From positions 800,501 through 864,500 of the forward strand of contig NZ_CP084606.1 in NCBI RefSeq assembly GCF_022376835.1: a stretch of DNA of 64,000 nucleotides, written 5' to 3'. The notes under the pieces are model-generated. The model did no database searches. It was not told the DNA's origin and saw only the letters and a program-made list of their open reading frames with translations. This DNA comes from Brucepastera parasyntrophica (GTDB taxonomy: Bacteria > Spirochaetota > Spirochaetia > Treponematales > Treponemataceae). The stretch's first letter is position 1, and every line of letters begins with the position of its first letter. The position numbers and the translations under genes were made by a program. Below are positions 1 to 10,100 of this stretch, in pieces.

Positions 1-109
1 CCGGCAGTATTTTAAATATAAGAATAACCGGCGCCAATATCAACTTTTTCCGGTTTTTCTGAAAGGATATTTTTGGTTTCAGATTGCAAATTCCAACAGC
101 AGAACCGAA

Positions 110-1089
110 TTAACTGCCGGCTGCCGCGTTTTGCTGTTTTAATTCATCACGCAGTCTTCTGTATAATATGACAGGACGGTCACCCGGCAGGAGTTTTTCA
201 TTTGAATGGTATTCTGAAACTTTCAGCTTCTGTGTAATAACCACCCGCCGGTCCTGGCGTTCAATTATGCGGTTTCCAATACGGCCGAATATTGCAATAA
301 TCCTGTTTATACATTTAAACCGGGAAAGGCTGCTGTAAAAGCGTATATATAAAACCGTACGGGATTCATCGACAGGAGCAAAAAAAATAACAACACGGAA
401 CTTTTCGCTTATATGGTTCATCCAGAGGTTCGGAAAAATAAATTTGAGGTAGGTTTCCCTGATAACTGATTCTTCCGCAGTTTTTGGGGTTTGCCCTCTG
501 TCAACTTCGTTATTCGCGCTCGTAATAATTGTTTCGTGTTCGAATAAAACTTTGGGACCGTTAACCAGAGTCTTATTGCCGCGGCCGATTGTATTATAAT
601 GCACAAAAGGAAGATGAATAACATCCAGCTGGTTTTCAACACAGCGTGAATAAAAGGCGTTCCAGCAATCTTCCAGTTCGGAATACACAACCGAACCATC
701 AAGTTCATCACGGAAAAAGGGTATGGCCTTATCCGGCTCTCCTTCGCCGAACCACAAATAAATAATGCCGAATTCCTCTTTTGTTCTGTGGAAGATAAGA
801 TGAAATCTGCCCAGATCGGCGGCGGAAGATTTTCCGAGAGCAGGCACAAAAGTACCTTTCCCTTCCGTATCATATTGTATTCCGTGAAAAGGACACTGGA
901 TGCATTCTCCCTGCAGCTTACCGATACACAGGGCCGCGCCCCTGTGTGCGCATCTGTCCTCTGCACAGGAAAGCACCCCTGATTTGGTCCGAAAAAAACA
1001 AGATTCATGCTCAGCCGTTTCGCTGAAATAATAGATCCCCGCTTCACCTTTGATGAAGGCAAAACGGCATACCACTGATTATTAATCAT
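110..1089 (-). CDS. Rieske [2Fe-2S] ring-hydroxylating oxygenase subunit (frameshifted)
   Basis: Rieske-type oxygenase, which would use a [2Fe-2S] cluster to feed electrons to a mononuclear iron site. The cluster ligands are visible as CAHRG and CPFHG in the N-terminal third. A later D-x-x-H-x4-H motif (DVIHLPFVH) fits the catalytic iron ligands. The start is the ATG at 1089, preceded by GAGAGG and followed by MINNQWYAV, a typical start for the family. That N-terminus and the rest of the protein lie in different frames: they join (LVFF to RTKSG) if one A is added to the A7 run at 992-998. Restored length is about 326 residues, near the family norm. The gene follows the permease gene on the same strand. 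Its substrate cannot be told. An O2-using enzyme is unexpected next to anaerobic-type genes. Confidence 0.75.
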
Positions 1090-1108
1090 CAATGCCTCTC
1101 GAAATAAT

Positions 1109-1126
1109 TATCCGGAAACCCGGATA
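1109..1126. promoter_or_regulatory. Short hairpin between the permease and Rieske genes
   Basis: TATCCGG and CCGGATA flank a 4-base loop in the 75-base gap. It could be an operator, a processing site or a weak terminator. There is no T-tract on the transcribed minus strand. Confidence 0.3.
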
Positions 1127-1167
1127 TACTATTTATAATATACTCATTTTTCCGGGAAAGGCATTAT

Positions 1168-2480
1168 TTATTTCGTAAACAGCAGCCAGAGTATTCCGAT
1201 AACAAGAGTTACGAGCGTCACCGGAATTCCGGCCTTCAGATAGGTACTGAATTTAATCTCAACCCCGTACCGTTTTGCGGTTTCGGCAACTATCAAATTT
1301 GCAACGGAGCCAAGAAGTGTCAAATTACCGGCGAAGGTACTGGCCATAGCCATAACGAGCCATGCCTGTTCGGCATCGGCGAACCATCCGGTAAGAGGTT
1401 TCAGCAGCATCACAGCGGGAACATTGGAAACAAGATTTGAAAGAATAGCCGTAAAAACAGAAAACCGGACCATATTCTGTCCGACAACGGAACTCCCATG
1501 TTCGACAAAAAAAGCAAAGACAGATGTCCGTGAAACGGCATCGGTTATTACAAAAAGACCCGCAAAAAAAACAATGATTGACCAGTCAAGTTCGGCGAAA
1601 ACTTTTTCAGGCCTGATCCTTCGCGTAATCAGCAGAATCGCGGCTCCAAGCATAGCAGCAGCCGCTACGGGAAAATTGAAAATACAGGCAAGGGTCATAA
1701 CGGCCATCGCGAAAATACTTTTATACAAAAGGGGCTTGTATACCGGTACCATAAGGGAAGCATTTTTCCGGCCGCCGGAAAGGGCTGTCTCATCAGAGGC
1801 CCCGACGGCTTTCTGCAATTGTTCCGGATCTGCGGCCGCCGGTATGCCGGACCGGAAATCCCCCGAAAACAGACAAGCACAATACCATAGGCCGCGGCGA
1901 CACCCGCTATTGAAGGAACAGCCATGCGCGACAAAAAGCGTAAAAACGGAATGCCGCTTGACGAACCTATAAGCATATTCTGCGGATTGCCTATAATAGT
2001 CGCGGCCGACCCGATATTCGCGGCAAGGGCAAGCCCTATCAAATAGGGAACCGGATTGCGTTTTGCCCTGAGACAAAGGGATGTTACGAGAGGAGTAAGC
2101 ATTATGCAAATGGTATCATTCAGAAAAAACGCGGACAGGACCGCGGACGCCGACATTACATAAAGAAGAAAAACTTTAGGCCGGCGGACCGTTTTGAAAA
2201 GGGACATTCCCGCGAGCTCAAAAAAACCGGAGAGTTTCAGATTGGCCGTAATAATCATCATTGACAGAATAAGGATGAGGGTCCCCAAATCTATTGCGGC
2301 TGCGGCATCATTAAAAGAGAGAACTCCGATTGCAACGAGAAACGCGGCGCCTGAAAACGCTATAGTGGCCCGGTTCATCCTGAAACGTGGAATGCGTCCG
2401 ATAGCTATCCCCACAAGGGAAAACAGAATAATTATTATAGCAAGTATGTTCTTTAAGTAACCCGGCAAAAGTAAATTCAT
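1168..2480 (-). CDS. SLC13/ArsB-NhaD type anion permease (frameshifted)
   Basis: Polytopic inner-membrane transporter of the ion transporter superfamily (ArsB, NhaD and SLC13/CitM relatives). Hydrophobic helices run through most of its roughly 437 residues. Two family-like re-entrant segments are visible: FLNDTICIMLTPL with IGNPQNMLIG in the first half, and SNLVSNVPAVMLL with GNLTLLGSVANLIVA in the second. The first half reads from the ATG at 2480 and the second half is in another frame. They join (VCFRG to DFRSGIP) if one G is added to the run at 1860-1864. The substrate could be arsenite, Na+/H+ or a dicarboxylate; the sequence does not decide. It lies upstream of the Rieske gene, perhaps in one transcript. 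Confidence 0.75.
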
Positions 2481-2760
2481 AGCTATTTATACACCTTGGA
2501 ATTTTCGTCATTCCTAATGAAGACGGGAATAAAACGGCTTCGTTCTCCAGCTGCAGTAATGCATTATACAGGTATATCATATTTTAATTGTAATAGTAAG
2601 GAACATTTTCTCCTCATACACGTTTTTCCATTTTTTTACATATTCTGAATCACAATATACTGTTTTCCCTGCGGCAGAGATCTTGCCATTACACAAAATT
2701 TTGGAATAGAATAGCATATAAATAATTAGTATTTACTTATTTTTAATACAGGAGAAATAC

Positions 2761-2842
2761 AGTCAAATAATTTCGCATTATTTGACTATTCCCGATTATA
2801 AGTGTCTCTGATATAAAGAATTAGTTAATTCGTTATATCAGA
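2761..2842 (+). repeat. Two-hairpin intergenic repeat, copy A
   Basis: Hairpin 1 is AGTCAAATAAT (2761-2771) paired with ATTATTTGACT (2777-2787). A linker containing CCGATTATAAGTG follows. Hairpin 2 is TCTGATATAA (2807-2816) paired with TTATATCAGA (2833-2842), with an inner GAATTA/TAATTC stem. The same architecture and linker recur at 53422-53503 and, inverted, at 63208-63268. This copy lies 26 bases before the hydrolase start at 2869, in the same direction. The rest of the 2481-2868 gap is AT-rich and holds no gene that I can see. Confidence 0.7.
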
Positions 2843-2868
2843 AATTTAAATTAAAGGTGTATACATTC

Positions 2869-3821
2869 ATGACTATTGCCATAATAATCGCCGTATGTCT
2901 TGTAGTCCTGATTTCGGCGCTTCTTGTCGGTGTAACTGTAGCAAGTAAACGGTTTTACAGGATTTCAATGGCCCCCAGAAATGTTCCGCCGGGAAAATCA
3001 GTTGATCCCCGAAAGGAAAAACGGGTCGTGGTTCAGCAGGATACTACTGAAACCGACGCCGACACACAATGGTTCGATGAGCACAGTTCAGACAATTGGT
3101 ATGTCTCATCGGGAGACGGTCTGAAACTGCACGCCTATTCCATCAGTTCTCCCGCGAATAAAAACTGGGTTATTGTTTTTCACGGGTATTCAGGAAACGC
3201 AAGAAAGATGGCTGTTTTCTGCCGCAATTTTTATGAACGGGGATTTAATGTACTCGCTCCGGACGCGCGGGGCTATGCGGGCAGTGAGGGCGACAGAATA
3301 AGCATGGGTTGGTATGAACGCTTTGATGTTATTCTATGGATCAATGAAATCATCAGAAAATATCCTGAGGCCGGCATAGTCCTGTTCGGTGTTTCAATGG
3401 GCGGGGCAACAATCATGATGGCTTCAGGCGAAAAACTGCCGTCCAATGTGAAAGTAATTGTTGAAGACTGCGGATACACTTCCCTGTGGGACCTGTTTTC
3501 CCATTTAGTTAAAACAGCCCATCACCTTCCCGCCTTTCCCATTATGGATTTTACCAACCATCTCGCTAAAAAAACATGGGCTTTTCCCTGAAAGAAGCCA
3601 GCGCGCTCAAACAGGTAACAAAATCGGAAACCCCTATCCTCTTCATTCACGGAGAAGCCGATACCTTTGTTCCGTTTGAAATGATGGACAGGCTGTATAA
3701 CGCGTGCGTATCTGAAAAAGAAAAATACGCGGTCCCGGGCGCGAAACACGGCAAAGCCCAGCTTACAGCAGGAAAGGAATACTGGGACAGGGTATTTGCA
3801 TTCACTGATAAATTTCTGTAA
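2869..3821 (+). CDS. Membrane-anchored alpha/beta hydrolase (frameshifted)
   Basis: Serine hydrolase of the alpha/beta fold, close to the YqkD/YfhR-type group, with one N-terminal membrane helix (about residues 4-26). The catalytic triad is visible: nucleophile in GVSMGGA, acid in FIHGEADTFV and histidine in GAKHGKA. The start is the ATG at 2869, preceded by AAAGGTG; the GTG at 2857 lacks a site. A stop at 3589-3591 splits the gene, and adding one A to the A7 run at 3568-3574 joins it (AKKN-MGFSLKEA). The intact paralogue at 14885-15856 supports the repair along its whole length. Substrate unknown. The two-hairpin repeat lies immediately upstream. Confidence 0.8.
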
Positions 3822-3850
3822 ACGGAAAATCTCCGGCAGCAAAAGCAGGA

Positions 3851-4735
3851 TTACAGGCGGAGGACAAACATCATTACGCACTTGCCTGAAAAAATAAGAT
3901 CAAAGTTTTCCCGCCCTGCATTGAGCGTTAGAAGACTCAGTGAAGCGGTAACACCGTATGACCACCTTTCAGCGGAATAGCCGAATGAAAATGCCGGGAA
4001 ACCGCCCGGAGCAAAAAACAGGCGGCTTTCCTCTATATCCACGCCCATGTGCAATCCGGCGGAGAGGGACAAGTTGAGAAACATTCCCGGAATTATCACC
4101 CATGTCCAGGAATACCCCGCATTGGGGCCGAACTGGATAAAATAACGCTTTCTGTTATATTGCTCAATCAGTGAATCATCGGAAACAACCGATGTATAAA
4201 ACACGCCGGCGCCGAGGAGCAGACTTCCGGAAGAGCGCAGCTGTTTTTCATTCATAGTGTAGGCGGCGCGGAGAGAATGCCTTTCGTTGTTCCATATATA
4301 CTGCGAAAAAACACCGATATTTGTCAGTTTTAAATCAGCTTCGCCGCCGAACTCAATCGGGTCAGGCTGATGAAACCCTTCGAAGTTTTTATAGGAAAGA
4401 TCAAGCAGAAACCGTTCGTGAAAATACTGGAGCTGCAGTACAAGCGATTCGGATTTCTTGAAATCGCCGTCATAAAAAAAGGGAACATTATAGGACAGTG
4501 AAAACGCCAGCCGTTTGTAGGAAATTCCTATCCCGAAATCCATGGGCCTGTTTGTCGTAAATTCACGATCCGTTTCACCTTCATTGAAATTGGTAAAGTT
4601 GTAATTCAGGAAAAAAGTAAAGGCAAGCTTTGAATCAAAGGACTGAATATATCCTTCTTCGGCGGCGCCGGTTCCGGCCATACCGGCAAAGAGTAATATG
4701 AATAAAAAAAGGAAGCGTCTGGATACAGTAATCAT
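3851..4735 (-). CDS. Exported outer-membrane beta-barrel protein, DUF4421-like
   Basis: 294 residues with a Sec signal peptide (charged start, hydrophobic core, cleavage near GTGAAEE at about residue 24). The mature part is a run of alternating hydrophobic/aromatic strands (LAFTFFLNYNF, LAFSLSYNVPFF, LVLQLQYFHERFLLDLSY) and ends in hydrophobic residues (MMFVLRL), as expected for an outer-membrane barrel. It resembles DUF4421 proteins, whose function is unknown. It converges with the hydrolase gene and diverges from the epimerase gene. I see no catalytic motif. Confidence 0.65.
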   Translation of the reverse strand: MITVSRRFLFLFILLFAGMAGTGAAEEGYIQSFDSKLAFTFFLNYNFTNFNEGETDREFTTNRPMDFGIGISYKRLAFSLSYNVPFFYDGDFKKSESLVLQLQYFHERFLLDLSYKNFEGFHQPDPIEFGGEADLKLTNIGVFSQYIWNNERHSLRAAYTMNEKQLRSSGSLLLGAGVFYTSVVSDDSLIEQYNRKRYFIQFGPNAGYSWTWVIIPGMFLNLSLSAGLHMGVDIEESRLFFAPGGFPAFSFGYSAERWSYGVTASLSLLTLNAGRENFDLIFSGKCVMMFVLRL

Positions 4736-4892
4736 AATACGGTAAAAAAACGGTACGCGCTTTGAGAAAAAAAATCCAGTGCGGGCAGCATGAAAACTGC
4801 CGAATTGATAATCATTTTATCCACTGTTTACTCGGAATTTACATTCCTCGCTTACATTTACCTCAATGAAACTTACAGACAAGGAGTTACCT

Positions 4893-5957
4893 ATGAAACA
4901 GACAGTATATTTATTGACGGGGGCGGCGGGAAATCTGGGGAGCAGCATTTCCAGGGAATTAATCGCACAGGGCAGGAATGTCCGCGCGCTGGTGCTTAAG
5001 GATGATCCGGCAGAAGAAAGGGTTCCGCCGGAAGTCGAAATTGTCACAGGAGATCTTATGGATGCAGACTCTCTTGAAAAGTTTTTCAGTGTTCATGAGG
5101 AAACGGAAACCATAGTTATCCACTGTGCGAGCATTGTTACCGTATCAGAAGAATATGACCAGGATGTCTATGCAGTCAATGTTTTCGGAACAAGGAATAT
5201 TATTGAAAAGTGTATTGAACATAAGGTAAAAAAACTTGTTTATATCAGTTCGACAAGCGCTATTCCCGAACTGCCCAACGGCCAGCCGATCACCGAAGTT
5301 AATGAATTCAGAGCTGAAGCGGTAATAGGCTTTTACGGAAAAACAAAGGCGATCGCGACCCAGCTGGTGCTTGATGCAGTACGCAAAAATGACCTTGACG
5401 CTTCGATAGTTTTCCCGACCGGGATTTGCGGTCCCAATGATTACGCATACGGATACGCAACCAGATTCATTATTGATTGCGTAAACGGCAAACTGCCTGC
5501 GGGCATCGCCGGCAGTTTCAATTCCGTTGATGTCCGCGACCTTGCCGCCGGCGTTATTGCCTGCTGCGAAAAGGGCAGGAAAGGTGAAGGCTATATAATG
5601 AGCAACAGCAATGTTACAATACGGGAAATGTTCAAATTGATAAGCTCGCTGACAGAAACGCCGGAAGTCAAATTGATTCTGCCCATACCCGTTGCGAAAG
5701 TTCTCGCCGTAGTTGCCGGCATTGCCGCAAAAATAACAGGAAAGCCTGCGGCGCTTACCGGTTTTGCAATTTATAATCTGGCAAGGAATAATAATTTTTC
5801 AAGTAAAAAGGCGGAACTGGAACTCGGATATACGGTACGTCCATTTGAACAGACCATTACCGACGCGGTCGAATGGCTTCGCGCTGAACACAGAATCAAA
5901 CCGGTCCATACACCGCAGGAAGCTCCGCTTTATACGCCCCGGCACATAACAGCCTGA
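4893..5957 (+). CDS. NAD(P)-dependent epimerase/dehydratase (extended SDR)
   Basis: Extended short-chain dehydrogenase of 354 residues. The Rossmann motif is LTGAAGNLGSS near the start. GDLMDADSL follows as the usual cofactor-binding acidic segment, then ISSTSAIPE and a catalytic YGKTK (YxxxK). The start is the ATG at 4893, with an AAGGAG site 7 bases upstream; an ATG at 4866 has no site. It belongs with 3-beta-HSD or dihydroflavonol-reductase-like proteins rather than the UDP-sugar epimerases. The substrate is not identifiable. A strong terminator follows at 5973-6008, so it is probably expressed alone. Confidence 0.8.
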   Translation: MKQTVYLLTGAAGNLGSSISRELIAQGRNVRALVLKDDPAEERVPPEVEIVTGDLMDADSLEKFFSVHEETETIVIHCASIVTVSEEYDQDVYAVNVFGTRNIIEKCIEHKVKKLVYISSTSAIPELPNGQPITEVNEFRAEAVIGFYGKTKAIATQLVLDAVRKNDLDASIVFPTGICGPNDYAYGYATRFIIDCVNGKLPAGIAGSFNSVDVRDLAAGVIACCEKGRKGEGYIMSNSNVTIREMFKLISSLTETPEVKLILPIPVAKVLAVVAGIAAKITGKPAALTGFAIYNLARNNNFSSKKAELELGYTVRPFEQTITDAVEWLRAEHRIKPVHTPQEAPLYTPRHITA

Positions 5958-5972
5958 AGTACAGATATTTCC

Positions 5973-6008
5973 CTGCCTGTCTCCCGGAAAACGGGAACAG
6001 GCAGTTTT
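5973..6008 (+). terminator. Rho-independent terminator after the epimerase gene
   Basis: CTGCCTGT pairs with ACAGGCAG. A bulged C separates this from an inner TCCCG/CGGGA stem with a GAAAA loop. TTTT follows on the plus strand. Confidence 0.85.
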
Positions 6009-6060
6009 CCTCATTCAGTTTCCATATCTGCAATTAACCAAAAAAAAATAATACATACTG

Positions 6061-6089
6061 TTGGTTTTATAACAGCCTGCTGGTATAAT
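6061..6089 (+). promoter_or_regulatory. Sigma-70 type promoter of the TetR gene
   Basis: -35 TTGGTT (6061-6066), a 17-base spacer and -10 TATAAT (6084-6089). CAGCCTG (6073-6079) in the spacer is mirrored by CAGGCTG just downstream, which could be a site for self-repression. Confidence 0.6.
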
Positions 6090-6151
6090 AATATATATGA
6101 AATCAGGCTGCAAAAACCTGGTATCTGTATGAAAAAAACCGGAGGAACACG

Positions 6152-6715
6152 ATGGGAAATACAGCGGGAAACCGGAGAGCCGCGTTAACCCAAATGATTA
6201 TTCGTACAGCTTTTCTCGAATTGCTGAAAGAAAAACCCGCGGAACAAGTAACTGTTACCGAGATTTGTATACAGGCCGACATTAACCGGAGTACCTTTTA
6301 CGCATATTATAAAAACCCGGATGAACTGGCCGGATCAATCAGGGCGGAAATAATACGGGAGGTAAAACGGGCCGTGTCCGGAAAACACAGCGAAAAGAAG
6401 CTGGTCCGGAAATTCCGGGACGTATGCGAAATTCTGAAGACGGAAAAGGATATGGTCGGAATCCTGTCCGGAAAATCGGCGGGTGGAAATATTATCCGGG
6501 AAATTACTTCAATAGTTTATAAAACAGAAGCTTCTTTCCGGCGGAATCACGCTGCCTCAGGACCTGCAGGCAACCATATTCTGTTCAATGAATTTATTAT
6601 TGAAGGTACCGCAGGAATTATCCGGCACTGGGCCGGAAACGGCATGAAGGAAAGCCCGGAAAAACTGGCGTTTTTTATCGCAGGACTGATACAGCCTGTA
6701 AAAAAACCTGCATGA
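6152..6715 (+). CDS. TetR/AcrR family transcriptional regulator
   Basis: 187-residue DNA-binding regulator. The N-terminal helix-turn-helix is visible (VTVTEICIQADINRSTFYAYY, about residues 36-56), with the family's typical TFYAYYKN ending. The C-terminal part is a helical ligand and dimer domain that cannot be assigned to a ligand. It has a clear GGAGG site before the ATG. It has its own promoter and ends in a hairpin (6707-6751) overlapping the stop codon. The inverted CAGCCTG/CAGGCTG in its promoter makes autoregulation plausible. The gene it controls may be the upstream epimerase, but nothing here proves it. Confidence 0.85.
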   Translation: MGNTAGNRRAALTQMIIRTAFLELLKEKPAEQVTVTEICIQADINRSTFYAYYKNPDELAGSIRAEIIREVKRAVSGKHSEKKLVRKFRDVCEILKTEKDMVGILSGKSAGGNIIREITSIVYKTEASFRRNHAASGPAGNHILFNEFIIEGTAGIIRHWAGNGMKESPEKLAFFIAGLIQPVKKPA

Positions 6716-6751
6716 ACCAGCCGGAGGGGTAACCCGGATAGTCCATGCAGG
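6707..6751 (+). terminator. Hairpin overlapping the tetR stop codon
   Basis: CCTGCATG and CATGCAGG enclose an inner CCGG/CCGG pairing. There is no U-tract, so it may be a processing or Rho-dependent end. Confidence 0.35.
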
Positions 6752-7195
6752 TAAAGTAGGTTATAAAAACAGCCATGCTGTGTGTTCAATACTGCTGCTG
6801 TTTTTAACCATGGTAGACAATGTATATTTTACTTCCGGATATATCATTCAGCTCTCTTCAGAAAGCTGCCGTCCTTGGCCGTTGAGCCGCAAACAGGAAC
6901 CTACCGGTATGCACCATACCAGAATTTCCGTATATTCGGAAGCATTTTATCCAAGTATAATCATACTTTTTCTGCAAAACATCCCCCAAAAGGGGGATGT
7001 TTCCAAAAAAAAACGCTCTTTTAGGCAAAAAAAGAAAAAACGAGGATATATCCATCCCGTGCGAAACAGTCCTTTATTCCTTTATGGGATACAAATCACT
7101 TTTTCTGAGCCGTACCGGATTAAAGGCATCACCCCACGTCTTAAAATAAACTGCGGTTTATTGCCGGATTTTATGAATGCGGTTATACTGGTTCC
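6752..7195. other. Gap without a recognisable gene
   Basis: I find no convincing coding sequence here. The notable structure is a perfect 11-base-pair hairpin at 6977-7002 (AAACATCCCCC, AAAA loop, mirrored arm), with A-runs downstream on the plus strand. It has only a short T-run on the minus strand, so it is not a textbook terminator. Confidence 0.5.
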
Positions 7196-10100
7196 ATGCG
7201 TATTACTGCCGATCTGCATATCCATTCCCATTATTCGAGAGCGACAAGTTCAAAACTGAACCCCCTGTATCTTGACCGCTGGGCCCGCATTAAGGGTATA
7301 CATCTGATCGGTACCGGGGACTGCACGCACCCGCGCTGGCTTTCAGATTTGCGCGGGCAGCTTGAGGAGTCGGAAGAAGGCTTTTACACCCTCAGGCAGG
7401 ATATTATCAGGGAATTTAATTCAGGGCTTTCCCTGTCGGAAGGATTACCTGTGCCGGGAAACATGAATAACAGCCCGCGTTTTGTTCTCACCGGAGAAAT
7501 CAGTACCATTTACAGCCGTGACGGAAAAACAAGAAAGGTACACCATGTTGTCATTCTTCCTGATTTTAAGGCCGCGGCGGCTTTTCAGACAGCCCTTGCC
7601 CGCATCGGAAATATTACTTCCGACGGCCGGCCGATTATCGGCATAGACTCCCGGGATCTGCTTGCCATTCTTCTCGAAGCTGATGAACGCTCACTGCTTA
7701 TTCCCGCCCATATCTGGACGCCCTGGTTTTCCGCGCTTGGCGCTAGATCAGGGTTTGATTCAATAGATGAATGTTACAGGGATCTTACCCGGTATATTTA
7801 CGCAATAGAAACAGGCCTATCTTCAAACCCGCCCATGAATTGGGCTGTCGGGTCCCTTGACCGCTTTGCCATTATCTCGAATTCCGACGCGCACTCTCCG
7901 GAAAAACTGGGCAGGGAAGCAACGGTATTTGAAATGGATATGTCATATACTTCGCTCGTCTCCGCGATTAAGGGAAAAGATGAAAAACATGATATTGCGG
8001 AAACAATAGAATTTTTCCCGCAGGAAGGAAAATACCATTATGACGGACACCGGAATTGTTCCGTGTATCTCAGCCCGGAAGAAACATCTCTTTCAGGGGG
8101 ACGCTGTCCTGTATGCGGGAAAACACTTACGCAGGGGGTAATGAGGCGGGTCATTGAACTCGCTGACACTGAGGTAAATGAAACGGCGCCGTGTCCTGTT
8201 TCAGCTGCCGGGACAAACCGGCGTCCCTACTTTTCCCTTATTCCGCTGCCGGAAATTCTGTCTGAAATTATTGAAAGCGGAGTATCTTCAAAAAAAGTCG
8301 GGGCCGCTTACAGCACGCTCATATCGAAAGCGGGCAGTGAGTTTTCGCTCCTTAAAGAGCTTGATCTGCATGAAGTGGAAAAACTGAACTGTCCCGGTGT
8401 GCCGGGAGAGCTTCTGGCGGAAGCCATAGGCCGGATGCGTTCCGGAGATGTATCAATCAGCCCCGGATATGACGGAGAGTATGGTGTAATCCATGTATTC
8501 AGTCCCGGAGAAAAGGCACAAAAAGATTTAACGCCTGATTTGTTCGGCGATGGAGCTGAAAAGCTAGCCGCTAAAAAAAATCATTCCGCTGAACAGAAAA
8601 AAAAGACAAAAGGGCCTGAAAAAAAACGGGCTGCAGATACTGAAAAAAAAACGGCAAAGGAAGAAAAAACCTTTACACCGGATCAGGAACAAACAAAGGC
8701 TATCAGGCACAGAGGTGGTCCTGCCATTGTTATTGCTGGTCCGGGGACCGGAAAAACAGCGGTACTGGTATCACGCATACTTCATATACTGGACAGCGGG
8801 GTCAAAGCCTCCGGGATTCTTGCCATTACTTTTACTGTAAAAGCGGCCGGAGAACTTGCCAAGCGTATTGAGGTTTCGGCGGGACCTGAAGCCGCCGGAG
8901 ATATAACCGCGGCAACCTTTCATTCTTTCTGTATGTCTGTTTTGCGTGAAAACGCAGACAGAACGGGCCTGTCGGAAAATTTTACCATTCTTTCCGAAGC
9001 AGAGCGTATTGAAATTCTGAATACAATAATAGACGATTACCGGAAAAACGAAGCACCGGCCGGAAAAAAAAGAATTTCCGTTCAGGGTCTGGGAAAGTAT
9101 ATTGAACAGAGGAAACGGTTTTTACTTTTACCGGGAAATACCGTGCCGTGTGAAAATAATCCTCTTCAGCCGGACCTTCTGGCCCTTGCATACGAAACAG
9201 GAATTCCGGAGGCGGACAGCGAAATGGAAATGCTGTATGGAAAATTCCGTGACCGCCTGAGATTTCTGGGCTCTCTTGATTTTGATGATCTTATTTCGGG
9301 AACTGTCAGGCTTTTTATCAGGCATCCGGAAATCCTGGAAATATACCGGACCCGTTTCAGGTTTGTCTTTGTCGATGAATTTCAGGATGTTAATTTCGCG
9401 CAGTATGCGCTGATCCGTACATTATGTCCTTCGGAAAAAACGGAAACTTTTTCCGGGTCATTTCCCCAGCTGTATGTTATAGGCGATCCCAATCAGGCCA
9501 TATACGGATTCCGGGGATCTGACCGGCGCTTTGTGGAACATTTTCTTACCGACTATTCAAATGCTTCGCAGTATAACCTTATAAAAAGTTTCCGCTGTGC
9601 CGAACCCATTATTCACGCGGCGGGAACGCTCATGGATACGGAACTGTCAGGTACTGGAAGCGATGTCATGCTGTACCGCTGCGGCTATCCGGGAGAAAAA
9701 TCAGAGGCGGAAGGCATTGCCCGCCGGATTTCAAAACTCATCGGAGGAACAAGCTTTTTTGCTTTTGATAGCGGTGTTGTAAATTCTGCTCCTGAATATA
9801 ACGAGGGCTTATCTCAGGAAGAGAGTCCGCTTAAAAATCTGGGAGACTGCGCAATACTGATCCGTACGGCTGCCCTTGCCCCTCCCATACAAAAGGCCCT
9901 CCATGATCACGGAATACCCTATGACTTTATAGGTGAAAAACCCTGGTGGGAAGAAAATGAGGCAGGAGCTGTTCTCGATATTCTGCGAACGGAAAAAAAA
10001 ACTGACAGGAACAATACAGTGACACAGGACGCAGAAATTATTGCGCCCCAACTTCCGGCCCGGGCAGTTGAACACGCCTGGGAATTGCTGAATAAAAAAA

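Noticed and set aside
6780-7259. Plus-strand frame of about 159 codons before the EndoQ-UvrD gene
   Set aside because: Composition is not protein-like, it runs through a perfect hairpin and overlaps the next gene's start, and no relatives are recognised.
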